A stretch of DNA of 64,000 bases. Source: Pseudomonas jinjuensis. GTDB taxonomy: Bacteria; Pseudomonadota; Gammaproteobacteria; Pseudomonadales; Pseudomonadaceae. This document shows positions 20,474-32,669 of the stretch, piece by piece (positions within the stretch are counted from its first letter, which is position 1; the number at the start of each line of letters is the position of its first letter). Location: assembly GCF_900103845.1 (NCBI RefSeq), contig NZ_FNIJ01000016.1:62001-126000 (forward strand). Reading direction: 5' to 3'. The notes under the pieces are model-generated. The model searched no databases. It saw only the letters and a program-made list of their open reading frames with translations, and was not told the origin of the DNA. The position numbers were made by a program, and so were the translations under genes.

Positions 20474-22138
20474 TCAGGCCAGCTTCTTGTAGCGCACGCG
20501 GTGCGGCTGGGCGGCAGCATCGCCGAGGCGCTTCCTGCGGTCCGCCTCGAACTCGGTGTAGTTGCCTTCGAAGAAGGTCACCTGGCCGTCGTCCTCGTAG
20601 GAGAGGATGTGGGTGGCGATCCGGTCGAGGAACCAGCGGTCGTGGGAAATCACGATGGCCGAGCCGGGGAAGTCCAGCAGCGCCTCTTCCAGCGCGCGCA
20701 GGGTTTCCACGTCGAGGTCGTTGGACGGTTCGTCGAGCAGCAGCACGTTGCCGCCCTGCTTCAGGGTCAGCGCCAGGTGCAGGCGGCCGCGCTCACCGCC
20801 GGAGAGGTCCTTGACGAACTTCTGCTGGTCACCGCCCTTGAAGTTGAAGCGGCCGACATAGCTGCGCGACGGAACTTCGTAGTTGCCGATCCTGATCTGC
20901 TCGAAACCGTCGGAGACCTGCTCCCACACGGTCTTGTTGCCTTCCAGGCTGTCGCGGCTCTGGTCGACGCTGGCGATCTGCACGGTTTCGCCGATGTCGA
21001 TGGTGCCGGAATCCGGCTGCTCCTTGCCCATGAGCATGCGGAACAGGGTCGACTTGCCCGCGCCGTTGCCGCCGATCACGCCGACGATGGCGCCCTTGGG
21101 AATGCTCAGCGACAGGTTGTCGATCAGCACGCGATCGCCGTAGCCCTTGCAGACGTTGTGCAGCTCGATGACCTTGTCGCCCAGGCGCGGACCGGCCGGG
21201 ATGTAGATCTCGTTGGTCTCGCTGCGCTTCTGGAATTCCTGCGATTGCAGCTCCTCGAAGCGTTGCAGACGGGCCTTGGACTTGGCCTGGCGACCCTTGG
21301 CGCCCTGGCGCACCCATTCCAGCTCGGCCTTCATGGCCTTGGCGTGGGAGGCTTCCTGCTTGGCTTCCTGGGCCAGGCGGGCGGCCTTGGATTCCAGCCA
21401 GCCGGAGTAGTTGCCTTCGAACGGGATGCCGTGGCCACGGTCCAGTTCGAGAATCCAGCCGGCGACGTTGTCGAGGAAGTAGCGGTCGTGGGTGATCGCC
21501 ACCACGGTGCCGGGGAAGTCGTGGAGGAAGTGCTCCAGCCAGGCCACCGAGTCGGCGTCCAGGTGGTTGGTCGGTTCGTCCAGCAGCAGCATGTCCGGTG
21601 CCGACAGCAGCAGGCGGCACAGCGCCACGCGGCGCTTCTCGCCACCGGAGAGGTGCTCGATCTTCGCTTCCCACGGCGGCAGGCGCAGGGCGTCAGCGGC
21701 GACTTCCAGCTGGCGCTCAAGGTTGTGGCCGTCGGAGGCGTGGATGATGGCTTCCAGCTTGGCCTGCTCGGCGGCCAGGGCGTCGAAGTCGGCGTCCGGC
21801 TCGGCGTAGGCGGCGTAGACCTCGTCCAGGCGCGCCTGGGCAGCCTTGATCTGGCCTACGGCTTCCTCGACCACTTCACGCACGGTGGCCTGCGGGTCGA
21901 GCTTGGGCTCCTGCGGCAGGTAGCCGACATTGATGCCCGGCATGGGGCGGGCTTCGCCTTCGATCTCGGTGTCGACGCCGGCCATGATGCGCAGCAGGGT
22001 GGATTTACCCGCGCCGTTCAGGCCGAGCACGCCGATCTTGGCGCCGGGGAAGAACGACAGGGAGATGTCCTTGAGGATTTCACGCTTGGGCGGAACGATC
22101 TTGCCGACCCTATGCATGGTGTAGACGTATTGAGCCAT
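20474..22138 (-). CDS. ettA: Energy-dependent translational throttle protein EttA (ABC-F)
   Basis: Soluble ABC-F ATPase that binds the ribosomal E site and gates the first elongation step by ATP/ADP ratio. The protein has 554 residues with two nucleotide-binding domains: Walker A GLNGAGKST (about 38) and GGNGAGKST (about 355), and signatures LSGGEKRRVAL and LSGGERGRLHL. An arm and a charged inter-domain linker lie between. MAQYVYTMHRVGKIVPPKRE is the conserved start, so the 109-codon upstream extension is rejected. Highly conserved, consistent with PA4595. Confidence 0.97.
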   Translation of the reverse strand: MAQYVYTMHRVGKIVPPKREILKDISLSFFPGAKIGVLGLNGAGKSTLLRIMAGVDTEIEGEARPMPGINVGYLPQEPKLDPQATVREVVEEAVGQIKAAQARLDEVYAAYAEPDADFDALAAEQAKLEAIIHASDGHNLERQLEVAADALRLPPWEAKIEHLSGGEKRRVALCRLLLSAPDMLLLDEPTNHLDADSVAWLEHFLHDFPGTVVAITHDRYFLDNVAGWILELDRGHGIPFEGNYSGWLESKAARLAQEAKQEASHAKAMKAELEWVRQGAKGRQAKSKARLQRFEELQSQEFQKRSETNEIYIPAGPRLGDKVIELHNVCKGYGDRVLIDNLSLSIPKGAIVGVIGGNGAGKSTLFRMLMGKEQPDSGTIDIGETVQIASVDQSRDSLEGNKTVWEQVSDGFEQIRIGNYEVPSRSYVGRFNFKGGDQQKFVKDLSGGERGRLHLALTLKQGGNVLLLDEPSNDLDVETLRALEEALLDFPGSAIVISHDRWFLDRIATHILSYEDDGQVTFFEGNYTEFEADRRKRLGDAAAQPHRVRYKKLA

Positions 22139-22422
22139 GGATACCTGACTTCTGGATGAAAAAATGACCTGGAAATTGACGCCGGATTGCTGACGATATC
22201 CGGCTTTCGGCGATGTGACCGGCGGCTGCAATTCGCCGCCAGTTGACGCGAGCGCTCTCGCGTGAACAATGCGCGGCGTCTTTCGCCCGCGCGCGTGCGG
22301 CAAAGCTACCGGAATGGTCGCGGAAGGGCAAACCACGCTCGTCGGCCTACTGGCACTTCGCCTCGCTTCCGGGCATCCTAATCGGGAAGAAATTCGCGCA
22401 TCTCTCCCCAGGTAGCCGGCTC

Positions 22423-25400
22423 TTGTCCAAACCCGTTGATCCTCCATCGGCCCACCTGGCCGCAACAGGCAAACTGGCCTCGCGAAGCGCCATCCTGTTG
22501 CTCGTTCTGCTGCTTCTCAGCCTGGCCGGCTGGCATCTCCTGGACGAATTCCGCAACCACGAGCGCAACGAGCGCCAACGCACCATGCTGCACGTCGAGC
22601 AGCTGGCGCAGAACCTGACCCTGACGCTCAAGCTCAAGGCCCTCGCCGCGCAGACGCTGATCGAACAGCACGGCACCCTGGCCGCCGGCTCGGCCGACCA
22701 GCGCGAGGCCCTGCGCGGCCTCTTCCCCTACCTGCACAGCCAGGTCTGGCTGGACGCCAGCGGCCAGCGCCTGCTCGACACCAGCGCCGCGATCATGGAC
22801 CAGCAGTTCATCACCGCGCTGCGCCAGCGCGCCGCCGGCGAGCCCTACTACTACGCCTTCAGCGAGGACCACGGCGGGCTGCTCTACCTGCTCCTGCGCC
22901 CGCGCGACGGCAGCGGCGAGCGGATCATCCGCTTCGACGGCGACGCCGCGCGCCGCGCCTGGACCGAGGACATGCGCACGAATGTCGCCTGGCTGCTCGA
23001 AGACCACGACAAGAACAAGGTGCTCAGCCGCTCCAGCGGCCTGCCGGGCACCCCGCTGAGCGCCGCCACGCCGCGCGAGCAGGCGCAGAGCCTGGGCCTG
23101 CTGCCGATCCCCAACACCGACTGGCAGCTGCGCCCGCTGCTTGACAGCCACACGCTGTACCAGGCCGTGCTGCCCCGGCTCGCCAGCGAACTGGCGCTCC
23201 TGCTGCTGGTCGGCGGTATCGCCGGCGCGGCCCTGTGGCGCCTGTACCGCCGGCAGGACCCCGCCCTGGTGGTGCAACTGGCCCCTCCGGTGCAGCCGCC
23301 GGCCGAGGCCATCCGCAGCAGCCAGCAGGCCATGTTCGAGGATGCCGGCGTGGCGCTGTGCGTGGTCGACCTCGCCGAGCTGCGCCACAGCCTGCTCGAA
23401 CAGGGCCTGCACAACGCCGAGGACCTGGGCGCCTGGCTGGCGGAGAAGCCCGAGCGCCAGGCCTGGATGCTGCGCAAGATCCGCATCCGCGAGATCAACA
23501 GCATCGCCCGCCGCCTGCTCGGCGTGCACACGGTCGAGCAGGCCTGGGAACAGATGATCGGCGCCGCGCGCATGCGTCCCGAAGGCGCGCGCAGCAAGGT
23601 CATCGCGGCGGTGCTCGGCGGCCACGGGATGATCGAGCTGGAAACCGTCATCCGCACCCCGCAGGGCGAGAAGCGCCATGTCTGGCTGCAGATGCGCATT
23701 CCCGAGCAACTGGAAGAACTGCGCGCGGTGACCATCAGCCTGGCGGACATCACCCAGCGCAAGCAGATGGAACTGTCCCTGCTGGAGCGCGAGAAGTTCT
23801 GGTCGGACGTGGTCCGCGCGGTGCCGGACACCCTCTACATCCAGGACCTGGCGAGCCGCAAGCTGCTGTTCAGCAACCACCGCCTGGGCGCCAAGCTCGG
23901 CTACAGCAGCGCCGACCTGCAGCGCATCGGCGAGAGCAACTGGCACACCCTGGTGCACCCCGACGACCAGGAATACTACTGGCGCATCCGCAACCTGCAG
24001 CAGGTGATCGGCGACAACCTGCTGCTCGAATGCCAGCTGCGCTGGCGCCATCACGACGGCAGCTGGCGCTGGCTGAACATCCGCGAACAGGCCTTCGGCC
24101 GCGATCCCTCGGGGCGCGTGAGCAAGGTGCTGGGCGTGGTCAAGGACATCACCGCCACGGTGGAATCCCACGACTCGCTGCACGAGAGCAACCGCCGCTA
24201 CCGCGTGCTGGCGGAAAGCATCAGCGACGTGATCTTCTCCACCGACGCCGAGCTGAACCTCAACTACATCAGCCCTTCGCTGCAGCAGAACCTCGGCTAC
24301 AGCCCGGAATGGGCGCTGCAGTACGGCTTCCAGCAGATCGTCACCAACCCGTCGCAGCTCGACCGGCTCAACGCCCTGCTCGCCCGCGCCCGCGAGACCA
24401 TCGGCAATCCGCAGCTGGCGGTGGAACTGCGCGAGTCCAGCGCGCCGCACCTGTTCCACCTCGACTGCCTGCGCGCCGACGGCCGCAAGGTGCCGATCGA
24501 GCTGCGCATCGCCCTGATGTGGGACGAACAGGGACGCTTCGAGGGCCTGCTCGGCGTGGCCCGCGACATTTCCCAGCAGCGCCGCGCGGAGCGCGAGATG
24601 CGCATGTCGGCGACGGTGTTCGAGCATTCCTCCACGGCGATCATGGTCACCGACCCGGCCGGCTACATCGTCCAGGTCAACAGCGCCTTCTCGCGCCTGA
24701 CCGGCTATTCGGCGAGCGAGGTGCTGGACCAGCAGACGCGCATGCTCACCGCCGAGAACCAGGGCGGCAACCAGTTCATGCACGTGCTGGACAGCCTGCA
24801 GAACAACGGCAACTGGGAGGGGGAAATCCTCCTCAAGCGCCGCGGCGGCGGGCTCTATCCGTCCTGGGTCGGCATCACCGCGGTGTACGACGAGGACGGC
24901 GACCTGGTCAGCTTCGTCTGCTTCTTCAGCGACATCAGCGAGCGCAAGGCCAGCGAACGGCGCATCCACCGCCTGGCCTACTACGACGCCCTCACCCACC
25001 TGCCCAACCGCACGCTGTTCCAGGACCGCCTGCACACCGCTCTGCTGCACGCCGAGCGGCACGGCCAGTGGGTGGTGCTGATGTTCCTCGACCTCGACCG
25101 CTTCAAGCCAATCAACGACTCCCTCGGCCACGCCGCCGGCGACCGCATGCTCAAGGAAGTGGCCGAGCGCCTGACCCGTTGCGTGAGCGACGACGACACC
25201 GTGGCGCGCATGGGCGGCGACGAGTTCACCCTGTTGCTGCCGAGCCAGGGCAACCGCGAACAGGCGCTGATGCGGGCGATCCAGGTCGCCGAGCAGATCC
25301 TCGCCAGCCTGGCCCGGCCGTTCACCCTGGAAGGCCGCGAGTTCTTCGTCACCGCCAGCATCGGCGTGGCGCTGTCGCCGCAGGACGGCGCCGAGCTGAA

Positions 25401-26286
25401 CAAGCTGATGAAGAACGCCGACACGGCGATGTACCACGCCAAGGAAGTGGGCAAGAACAACTACCAGTTCTACCAGGCGGAAATGAACGCCCGCGCGCTG
25501 GAGCGCCTGGAACTGGAAAGCGACCTGCGCCGCGCCATCGAGCAGAACGAGTTCACCCTGCACTACCAGCCGCAGTTCACCGGCGACGGCCGCCGCCTGA
25601 CCGGCGCCGAGGCGCTGCTGCGCTGGCAGCACCCGCGCCGCGGGCTGATCGCCCCGGCGGAGTTCGTGCCGGTGCTGGAGGAGCTCGGCCTGATCGCCCA
25701 GGTCGGCGACTGGCTGCTGCGCGAGGCCTGCCGCCAGCTCAAGGTCTGGCACCGGGAGAAGGTGCGGGTGCCGAAGATCTCGGTGAACCTGTCGGCGCGC
25801 CAGTTCGCCGACGGCCAGTTGGGCACGCGCATCGCCCACATCCTCGACGAGACCGGCACGCCGCCGGCCTGCCTGGAGCTGGAGCTGACCGAAAGCATCC
25901 TGATGAGCGACGTCTCCCAGGCGATGCAGACCCTCTCCGGGTTGAAGCGCCTCGGCCTGGCGGTGGCGGTGGACGACTTCGGCACCGGCTATTCCTCGCT
26001 CAACTACCTCAAGCAGTTCCCCATCGACGTGCTGAAGATCGACCGCAGCTTCGTCGACGGCCTGCCCCACGGCGAACAGGACGCGCAGATCGCCCGCGCC
26101 ATCATCGCCATGGCCCACAGCCTGAACCTGATGGTGATCGCCGAGGGCGTGGAGAGCCAGGAACAGCTGGACTTCCTCCGCGAACACTCGTGCGACGAGG
26201 TGCAGGGCTTCCTCTTCGGCCGGCCGATGCCGGCGGACCAGTTCGCCGCGCTGTACGTCAACCACGCGCTGCTGCTGATCGAATGA
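22423..26286 (+). CDS. morA: Membrane-bound PAS-GGDEF-EAL protein, MorA homologue
   Basis: Dual-domain c-di-GMP enzyme. An N-terminal helix (about 21-40) and a second (about 251-274) enclose a roughly 200-residue periplasmic sensor. Four PAS regions follow (about 305-445, 459-585, 590-720, 728-845), then GGDEF (about 847-1015; MGGDEFTLLL intact) and EAL (about 1030-1280; EALLRW, NLSARQF, ELTES, DDFGTGYSSL intact), so both synthesis and hydrolysis are possible. It lies next to glyA as PA4601 morA does; MorA controls flagella timing and biofilm in P. aeruginosa. Start chosen: TTG at 22423 (LSKPVDPPSAH) behind AGGTAG, because the longer frame from 22243 adds a non-conserved, Arg-rich stretch. 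The start is uncertain. The roughly 280 bases before it contain no other gene. Confidence 0.88.
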   Translation: MSKPVDPPSAHLAATGKLASRSAILLLVLLLLSLAGWHLLDEFRNHERNERQRTMLHVEQLAQNLTLTLKLKALAAQTLIEQHGTLAAGSADQREALRGLFPYLHSQVWLDASGQRLLDTSAAIMDQQFITALRQRAAGEPYYYAFSEDHGGLLYLLLRPRDGSGERIIRFDGDAARRAWTEDMRTNVAWLLEDHDKNKVLSRSSGLPGTPLSAATPREQAQSLGLLPIPNTDWQLRPLLDSHTLYQAVLPRLASELALLLLVGGIAGAALWRLYRRQDPALVVQLAPPVQPPAEAIRSSQQAMFEDAGVALCVVDLAELRHSLLEQGLHNAEDLGAWLAEKPERQAWMLRKIRIREINSIARRLLGVHTVEQAWEQMIGAARMRPEGARSKVIAAVLGGHGMIELETVIRTPQGEKRHVWLQMRIPEQLEELRAVTISLADITQRKQMELSLLEREKFWSDVVRAVPDTLYIQDLASRKLLFSNHRLGAKLGYSSADLQRIGESNWHTLVHPDDQEYYWRIRNLQQVIGDNLLLECQLRWRHHDGSWRWLNIREQAFGRDPSGRVSKVLGVVKDITATVESHDSLHESNRRYRVLAESISDVIFSTDAELNLNYISPSLQQNLGYSPEWALQYGFQQIVTNPSQLDRLNALLARARETIGNPQLAVELRESSAPHLFHLDCLRADGRKVPIELRIALMWDEQGRFEGLLGVARDISQQRRAEREMRMSATVFEHSSTAIMVTDPAGYIVQVNSAFSRLTGYSASEVLDQQTRMLTAENQGGNQFMHVLDSLQNNGNWEGEILLKRRGGGLYPSWVGITAVYDEDGDLVSFVCFFSDISERKASERRIHRLAYYDALTHLPNRTLFQDRLHTALLHAERHGQWVVLMFLDLDRFKPINDSLGHAAGDRMLKEVAERLTRCVSDDDTVARMGGDEFTLLLPSQGNREQALMRAIQVAEQILASLARPFTLEGREFFVTASIGVALSPQDGAELNKLMKNADTAMYHAKEVGKNNYQFYQAEMNARALERLELESDLRRAIEQNEFTLHYQPQFTGDGRRLTGAEALLRWQHPRRGLIAPAEFVPVLEELGLIAQVGDWLLREACRQLKVWHREKVRVPKISVNLSARQFADGQLGTRIAHILDETGTPPACLELELTESILMSDVSQAMQTLSGLKRLGLAVAVDDFGTGYSSLNYLKQFPIDVLKIDRSFVDGLPHGEQDAQIARAIIAMAHSLNLMVIAEGVESQEQLDFLREHSCDEVQGFLFGRPMPADQFAALYVNHALLLIE

Positions 26287-26413
26287 AGGCCGCAGGGTCG
26301 GCGGCAAACTGAGCGCCGCTTATCCGTCACTTGACCGCCTTTCATATGCCAGCGCGGCGCGCATGGGTTAGAATGCGCGCCTTTTCCTTTGCACCGATCC
26401 TTAGAGGACCGCC

Positions 26414-27667
<1,254 letters not shown>

Positions 27668-27689
27668 GCCGAACCCCGCGCGATGAAGG

Positions 27690-27715
27690 AGCCCGGCACA
27701 TGCCGGGCTTTTTCT
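27690..27715 (+). terminator. Terminator of glyA
   Basis: Stem AGCCCGGCA/TGCCGGGCT with a tiny loop, followed by TTTTTC, 22 bases after the glyA stop. Confidence 0.88.
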
Positions 27716-27753
27716 TGCGTGCCGGGAGCCCATCCGAGGCCGCATACGCAACC

Positions 27754-27803
27754 TGTAGGAGCGCGCCATGCGCGCGATTCGCGGGCATGGCCCGCTCCTA
27801 CAG
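27754..27803. repeat. REP-like composite palindrome
   Basis: GTAGGAGCGCGCCATGCGCG then CGATTCGCGGGCATGGCCCG then CTCCTACA. An almost identical block occurs at 36020-36064. The outer arms (GTAGGAGCG/CGCTCCTAC) match those of the other REP family. Confidence 0.75.
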
Positions 27804-27997
27804 AATATTCGGCGCTCGATCCGGGCAAAGGGAGACCTTTCCCGGCCATCCGGTCAGAAATTTTCCCGCGCAAACCAAGCTGGTATCATCCGCGGCTTTT
27901 TTCCGGCCCAAAGAAAAGCGCGCGCTCCCCTGCGGCCTGTGCTTTGCTTTTTTCGGCCGGACATGAATGGCGCATGAAGCGCCTTGGGGAGCCAGTC

Positions 27998-29293
27998 ATG
28001 CTGGAAAAGCTGTTCCAACTGCAGGCGCACAACACCAATGTGCGCACCGAGATCCTCGCGGGGGTCACCACCTTCCTGACCATGGCCTACATCCTGTTCG
28101 TCAACCCGAGCATCCTCGGCGCGACCGGCATGGACAAGGGCGCGGTGTTCGTCGCCACCTGCCTGGCGGCGGCGATCGGCTCGGTGATCATGGGCCTGAT
28201 CGCCAACTACCCGATCGCCCTGGCGCCGGGGATGGGCCTGAACGCCTTCTTCACCTACACCGTGGTGCTGCACATGGGCCACACCTGGCAGGTGGCGCTG
28301 GGCGCGGTGTTCCTCTCGGCGTGCATGTTCTTCCTGATCTCGATCTTCCGCATCCGCGAATGGATCATCAACAGCATCCCCCTGGCGCTGCGCTCGGCCA
28401 TCGCCGCCGGCATCGGCCTGTTCCTCGCGCTGATCGCGCTGAAGGAAGCCATGATCGTGGTGGACAACCCGGCGACCCTGGTCGGCCTCGGCGACCTGAG
28501 CAAGCCGGAACCGATCCTCGCGGTGCTCGGCTTCTTCATCATCGTCGGCCTGGAAGCCCGCCGCGTGACCGGCGCGGTGATGATCGGCATCCTCGCCGTG
28601 ACCTTCGCCGCCATCGGCCTCGGCATCACCCAGTTCGGCGGCGTGATGTCCACCCCGCCGTCGCTGGCGCCGACCTTCCTCCAGCTGGACATCAAGGGCG
28701 CGCTGGACATCGGCCTGTTCAGCGTGATCTTCGCCTTCCTCTTCGTCGACCTGTTCGACAACTCCGGCACCCTGATCGGCGTCGCCAAGCGCGCCGGCCT
28801 GATGGGCAAGGACGGGCACATGCCGAAGATGGGCCGCGCGCTGATCGCCGACAGTACCGCGGCGATGTTCGGTTCGCTGCTCGGCACCTCGACCACCACC
28901 AGCTACATCGAATCCGCCGCGGGCGTCAGCGCCGGCGGGCGTACCGGCCTGACCGCCGTGGTGGTCGCCGTGCTGTTCCTGCTGGCGCTGTTCTTCGCCC
29001 CGCTGGCGGGCAACGTGCCGGCCTTCGCCACCGCCCCGGCGCTGTTCTTCGTCGCCGTGCTGATGGCTTCGGGCCTGGCCGAGATCGACTGGGACGACCT
29101 CACCGTCGCCGCGCCGGTGGTGGTCACCGCCCTGGCCATGCCGCTGACCTTCTCCATCGCCAACGGCATCGCCTTCGGCTTCATCGCCTGGACCGCCGCC
29201 AAGCTGCTGGCCGGCCGCTGGCGCGAGCTGAATCCGGCGCTGGTGATCCTGTCCATCCTGTTCATCATCAAGCTGGGCTGGTTCAACGCTTGA
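27998..29293 (+). CDS. NCS2 family purine permease (AzgA/PurP-like)
   Basis: A 431-residue inner-membrane transporter with about 12-14 hydrophobic segments, in the adenine/guanine/hypoxanthine branch of NCS2 (AdeP/PurP-like) rather than the UraA branch. Diagnostic stretches are GVTTFLTMAYILFVNPSIL, the substrate-site motif GMGLNAFFTYTVV (about 85) and GTSTTTSYIESAAGVSAGGR (about 300). The start MLEKLFQLQAHNTNVRTEIL is standard; the 105-codon upstream extension crosses repeats and is rejected. Uptake of purine bases by proton symport is inferred from family. It precedes trmA, as PA4719 precedes PA4720. Confidence 0.92.
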   Translation: MLEKLFQLQAHNTNVRTEILAGVTTFLTMAYILFVNPSILGATGMDKGAVFVATCLAAAIGSVIMGLIANYPIALAPGMGLNAFFTYTVVLHMGHTWQVALGAVFLSACMFFLISIFRIREWIINSIPLALRSAIAAGIGLFLALIALKEAMIVVDNPATLVGLGDLSKPEPILAVLGFFIIVGLEARRVTGAVMIGILAVTFAAIGLGITQFGGVMSTPPSLAPTFLQLDIKGALDIGLFSVIFAFLFVDLFDNSGTLIGVAKRAGLMGKDGHMPKMGRALIADSTAAMFGSLLGTSTTTSYIESAAGVSAGGRTGLTAVVVAVLFLLALFFAPLAGNVPAFATAPALFFVAVLMASGLAEIDWDDLTVAAPVVVTALAMPLTFSIANGIAFGFIAWTAAKLLAGRWRELNPALVILSILFIIKLGWFNA

Positions 29294-29334
29294 GCAGGCA
29301 TAATGGGGCGGCCACACCGGCCCGCCCCTTGCGT

Positions 29335-29395
29335 GCAGGAGCGGTCCATGACCGCGACCCTCTCGACACATTTCGCGGGCATGGCCCGCTCCTAC
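29335..29395. repeat. REP-like inverted pair before trmA
   Basis: CAGGAGCGGTCCATGACCGC (29335-29358) and CGCGGGCATGGCCCGCTCCT (29372-29395) face each other in the 130-base gap between the permease and trmA. Confidence 0.7.
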
Positions 29396-29423
29396 AATTC
29401 ACCCTGTCGCCCTCGAGTTGCCC

Positions 29424-30509
29424 ATGAGTAGTCCGCGTTTCGATCCCTCCCAGTACGACGCCCAACTGCAAGACAAGGCCGAACGCCTGCGCGCGCTGCT
29501 GGCGCCGTTCGGTGCGCCGGAGCCGGAAGTCTTCGACTCGCCACGCGAGCACTACCGCCTGCGCGCCGAATTCCGCCTGTGGCGCGAGGGCGAGGCGCGG
29601 CACTACGCGATGTTCGAACAGGGCGACAAGCACACGCCGATCCTGCTCGACGACTTCCCCATCGCCAGCCAGCGCATCAACCAGCTGATGCCGCGCCTGA
29701 AGGCCGCCTGGGCCGATCCGGCGCTGGGCCACAAGCTGTTCCAGGTGGAATTCCTCACCACCCTGGCCGGCGACGCGCTGATCACCCTCTGCTACCACCG
29801 CCCGCTGGACGATGCCTGGCAGGCCGACGCCGGGAAGGCCGCCGCCGAGCTGGGCGTGAGCCTGGTCGGCCGTTCGCGCGGCAAGCGCATCGTCATCGGC
29901 CGCGACTACGTGAACGAGGAACTGGTGGTAGCTGGCCGCAGCTTCCGCTATCGGCAGCCGGAAGGCGCCTTCACCCAGCCCAACGGCGCGGTGTGCCAGA
30001 GGATGCTCGGCTGGGCCTACGAATCGCTCGGCCAGCGCGACGACGATCTGCTGGAGCTGTACTGCGGCAACGGCAACTTCACCCTGCCGCTGGCCACCCG
30101 CGTGCGCAAGGCGCTGGCCACCGAGATCAGCAAGACCTCGGTGAACGCCGCCCTGGCCAACCTGGCCGACAACGCCGTGGATAACGTGACCCTGGTGCGC
30201 CTCTCCGCCGAGGAGCTGACCCAGGCGCTCAACGAGGTGCGGCCGTTCCGTCGCCTGGCCGGGATCGACCTGAAGAGCTACGAGTTCGGCAGCGTCTTCG
30301 TCGACCCGCCGCGCGCCGGCATGGACCCGGACACCTGCGAGCTGACCCGCCGCTTCGAGCGCATCCTCTACATCTCCTGCAACCCGGAGACCCTGGCGCA
30401 GAACATCGCCCAGCTGCACGACACCCACCGCATCAGCCGCTGCGCGCTGTTCGACCAGTTCCCCTATACCCACCACATGGAAGCGGGCGTTCTGCTGGAG
30501 CGCCGTTAG
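29424..30509 (+). CDS. trmA: tRNA (uracil-5-)-methyltransferase TrmA
   Basis: SAM-dependent enzyme that makes m5U54 in the T-loop of tRNA. The protein has 361 residues from the ATG ([16 protein letters not shown]); an in-frame TTG two codons upstream is less likely. The SAM-binding region [15 protein letters not shown] (about 212) is present. The catalytic Cys is in [15 protein letters not shown] (about 323) and the C-terminal base Glu is in the ending [12 protein letters not shown]. TrmA lacks the TRAM domain of RlmD, which matches this N-terminus. Confidence 0.96.
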   Translation: MSSPRFDPSQYDAQLQDKAERLRALLAPFGAPEPEVFDSPREHYRLRAEFRLWREGEARHYAMFEQGDKHTPILLDDFPIASQRINQLMPRLKAAWADPALGHKLFQVEFLTTLAGDALITLCYHRPLDDAWQADAGKAAAELGVSLVGRSRGKRIVIGRDYVNEELVVAGRSFRYRQPEGAFTQPNGAVCQRMLGWAYESLGQRDDDLLELYCGNGNFTLPLATRVRKALATEISKTSVNAALANLADNAVDNVTLVRLSAEELTQALNEVRPFRRLAGIDLKSYEFGSVFVDPPRAGMDPDTCELTRRFERILYISCNPETLAQNIAQLHDTHRISRCALFDQFPYTHHMEAGVLLERR

Positions 30510-30515
30510 GCCCAT

Positions 30516-30632
30516 CGGCGGATAACGCTGGCGCGTTATGCGCCCTACCCGGATGCCCCACCGGAACCGTAGGAGCGGGCCATGCCCGCGACCCGCCGGC
30601 AGTGCCGATGTCGCACGCATGGCGCGCTCCTG
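30516..30632. repeat. Mixed REP-like block between trmA and the DUF1883 gene
   Basis: Holds an inverted copy of the 32-base element (GGATAACGCTGGCGCGTTAT plus GCGCCCTA, 30518-30548), then GTAGGAGCGGGCCATGCCCG (30569-30592) and a diverged inverted partner (30611-30632). Confidence 0.7.
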
Positions 30633-30656
30633 CACGAGCAGTTTTCAGCCCCCGCG

Positions 30657-30941
30657 CTAGCGGCGCACGATCCTGATCGAGTGGGTGAAGTTCGGCTTGC
30701 GGGTCACGCTGATCGGCCGGCGGGTGACGGTGTCGATGGTGATGTTCCAGAAGCCGGTGCTGGGCACCACGATCTTCGCCGGGAAGCGGTCGAAGGCGCC
30801 GCCGTGGTAGCTGTGCCGCCCGCCATTCTTGAAGCTGCGGAAGTTCGCATCGTTCATCAGGCGGATGTTGCACATGCGCGAGCATTCGATGATCACGAGG
30901 TCGCCCTCGTTCAGATGTTCCCGCTGGTGAATGAACTTCAT
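30657..30941 (-). CDS. DUF1883 domain protein
   Basis: A 94-residue protein of the DUF1883 family (MKFIHQREHLNEGDLVIIEC start). Features include SRMCNIRLMNDANFRSFKNG, HSYHGGAFDRFPAKIVVPST and a basic end (SIRIVRR). No signal peptide. The family occurs alone or fused to TIR domains in bacteria; here it stands alone. Function is unknown. It sits 53 bases downstream of norR in the same direction, so it may be co-transcribed, but no functional link to nitric oxide is evident. Base composition is somewhat more A/T-rich than its neighbours. Confidence 0.8.
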   Translation of the reverse strand: MKFIHQREHLNEGDLVIIECSRMCNIRLMNDANFRSFKNGGRHSYHGGAFDRFPAKIVVPSTGFWNITIDTVTRRPISVTRKPNFTHSIRIVRR

Positions 30942-30994
30942 CGCCGACTCCGCAGAATTTTTTACCAACCAAATCAGAACGATAGCACGCCGCG

Positions 30995-32518
<1,524 letters not shown>

Positions 32519-32575
32519 GGTCAAATCAACCCTTAAAGGTTTTTTAAACCCTATCCGCTCAGGGTATTAAATACA
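32519..32575. promoter_or_regulatory. Triple NorR-type binding sites
   Basis: Three GT-N7-AC sites lie in tandem: GGTCAAATCAACC (32519-32531), GGTTTTTTAAACC (32538-32550) and GGTATTAAATACA (32563-32575). Three such sites upstream of a -24/-12 promoter are characteristic of NorR targets. The first abuts the norR start codon, so NorR probably also limits its own expression. Read from sequence; binding is inferred. Confidence 0.85.
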
Positions 32576-32615
32576 ACACAAAAATAAAAATCCTTATTTT
32601 TCAAATAGATAAAAA

Positions 32616-32631
32616 CGGCACGCGGGCTGCA
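32616..32631 (+). promoter_or_regulatory. Sigma-54 promoter of ytfE-norB
   Basis: CGGCACGCGGGCTGCA gives GG at 32617-32618 and GC at 32629-32630 with exactly ten bases between, the -24/-12 signature (YTGGCACG-N4-TTGC class). It lies 41 bases downstream of the last NorR site and 39 bases before ytfE. Confidence 0.85.
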
Positions 32632-32669
32632 ATAGGAATCCTGACTACTGACCATACAAGGAGCCCACC

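Noticed and set aside
22378..26307. A 1309-codon open frame opposite morA
   Set aside because: Shadow of the GC-biased third positions of morA, without recognisable domains.
27840..27997. A purine riboswitch upstream of the NCS2 permease
   Set aside because: The leader contains only repeats and AT-rich promoter-like sequence; I could not fold a conserved purine aptamer core.
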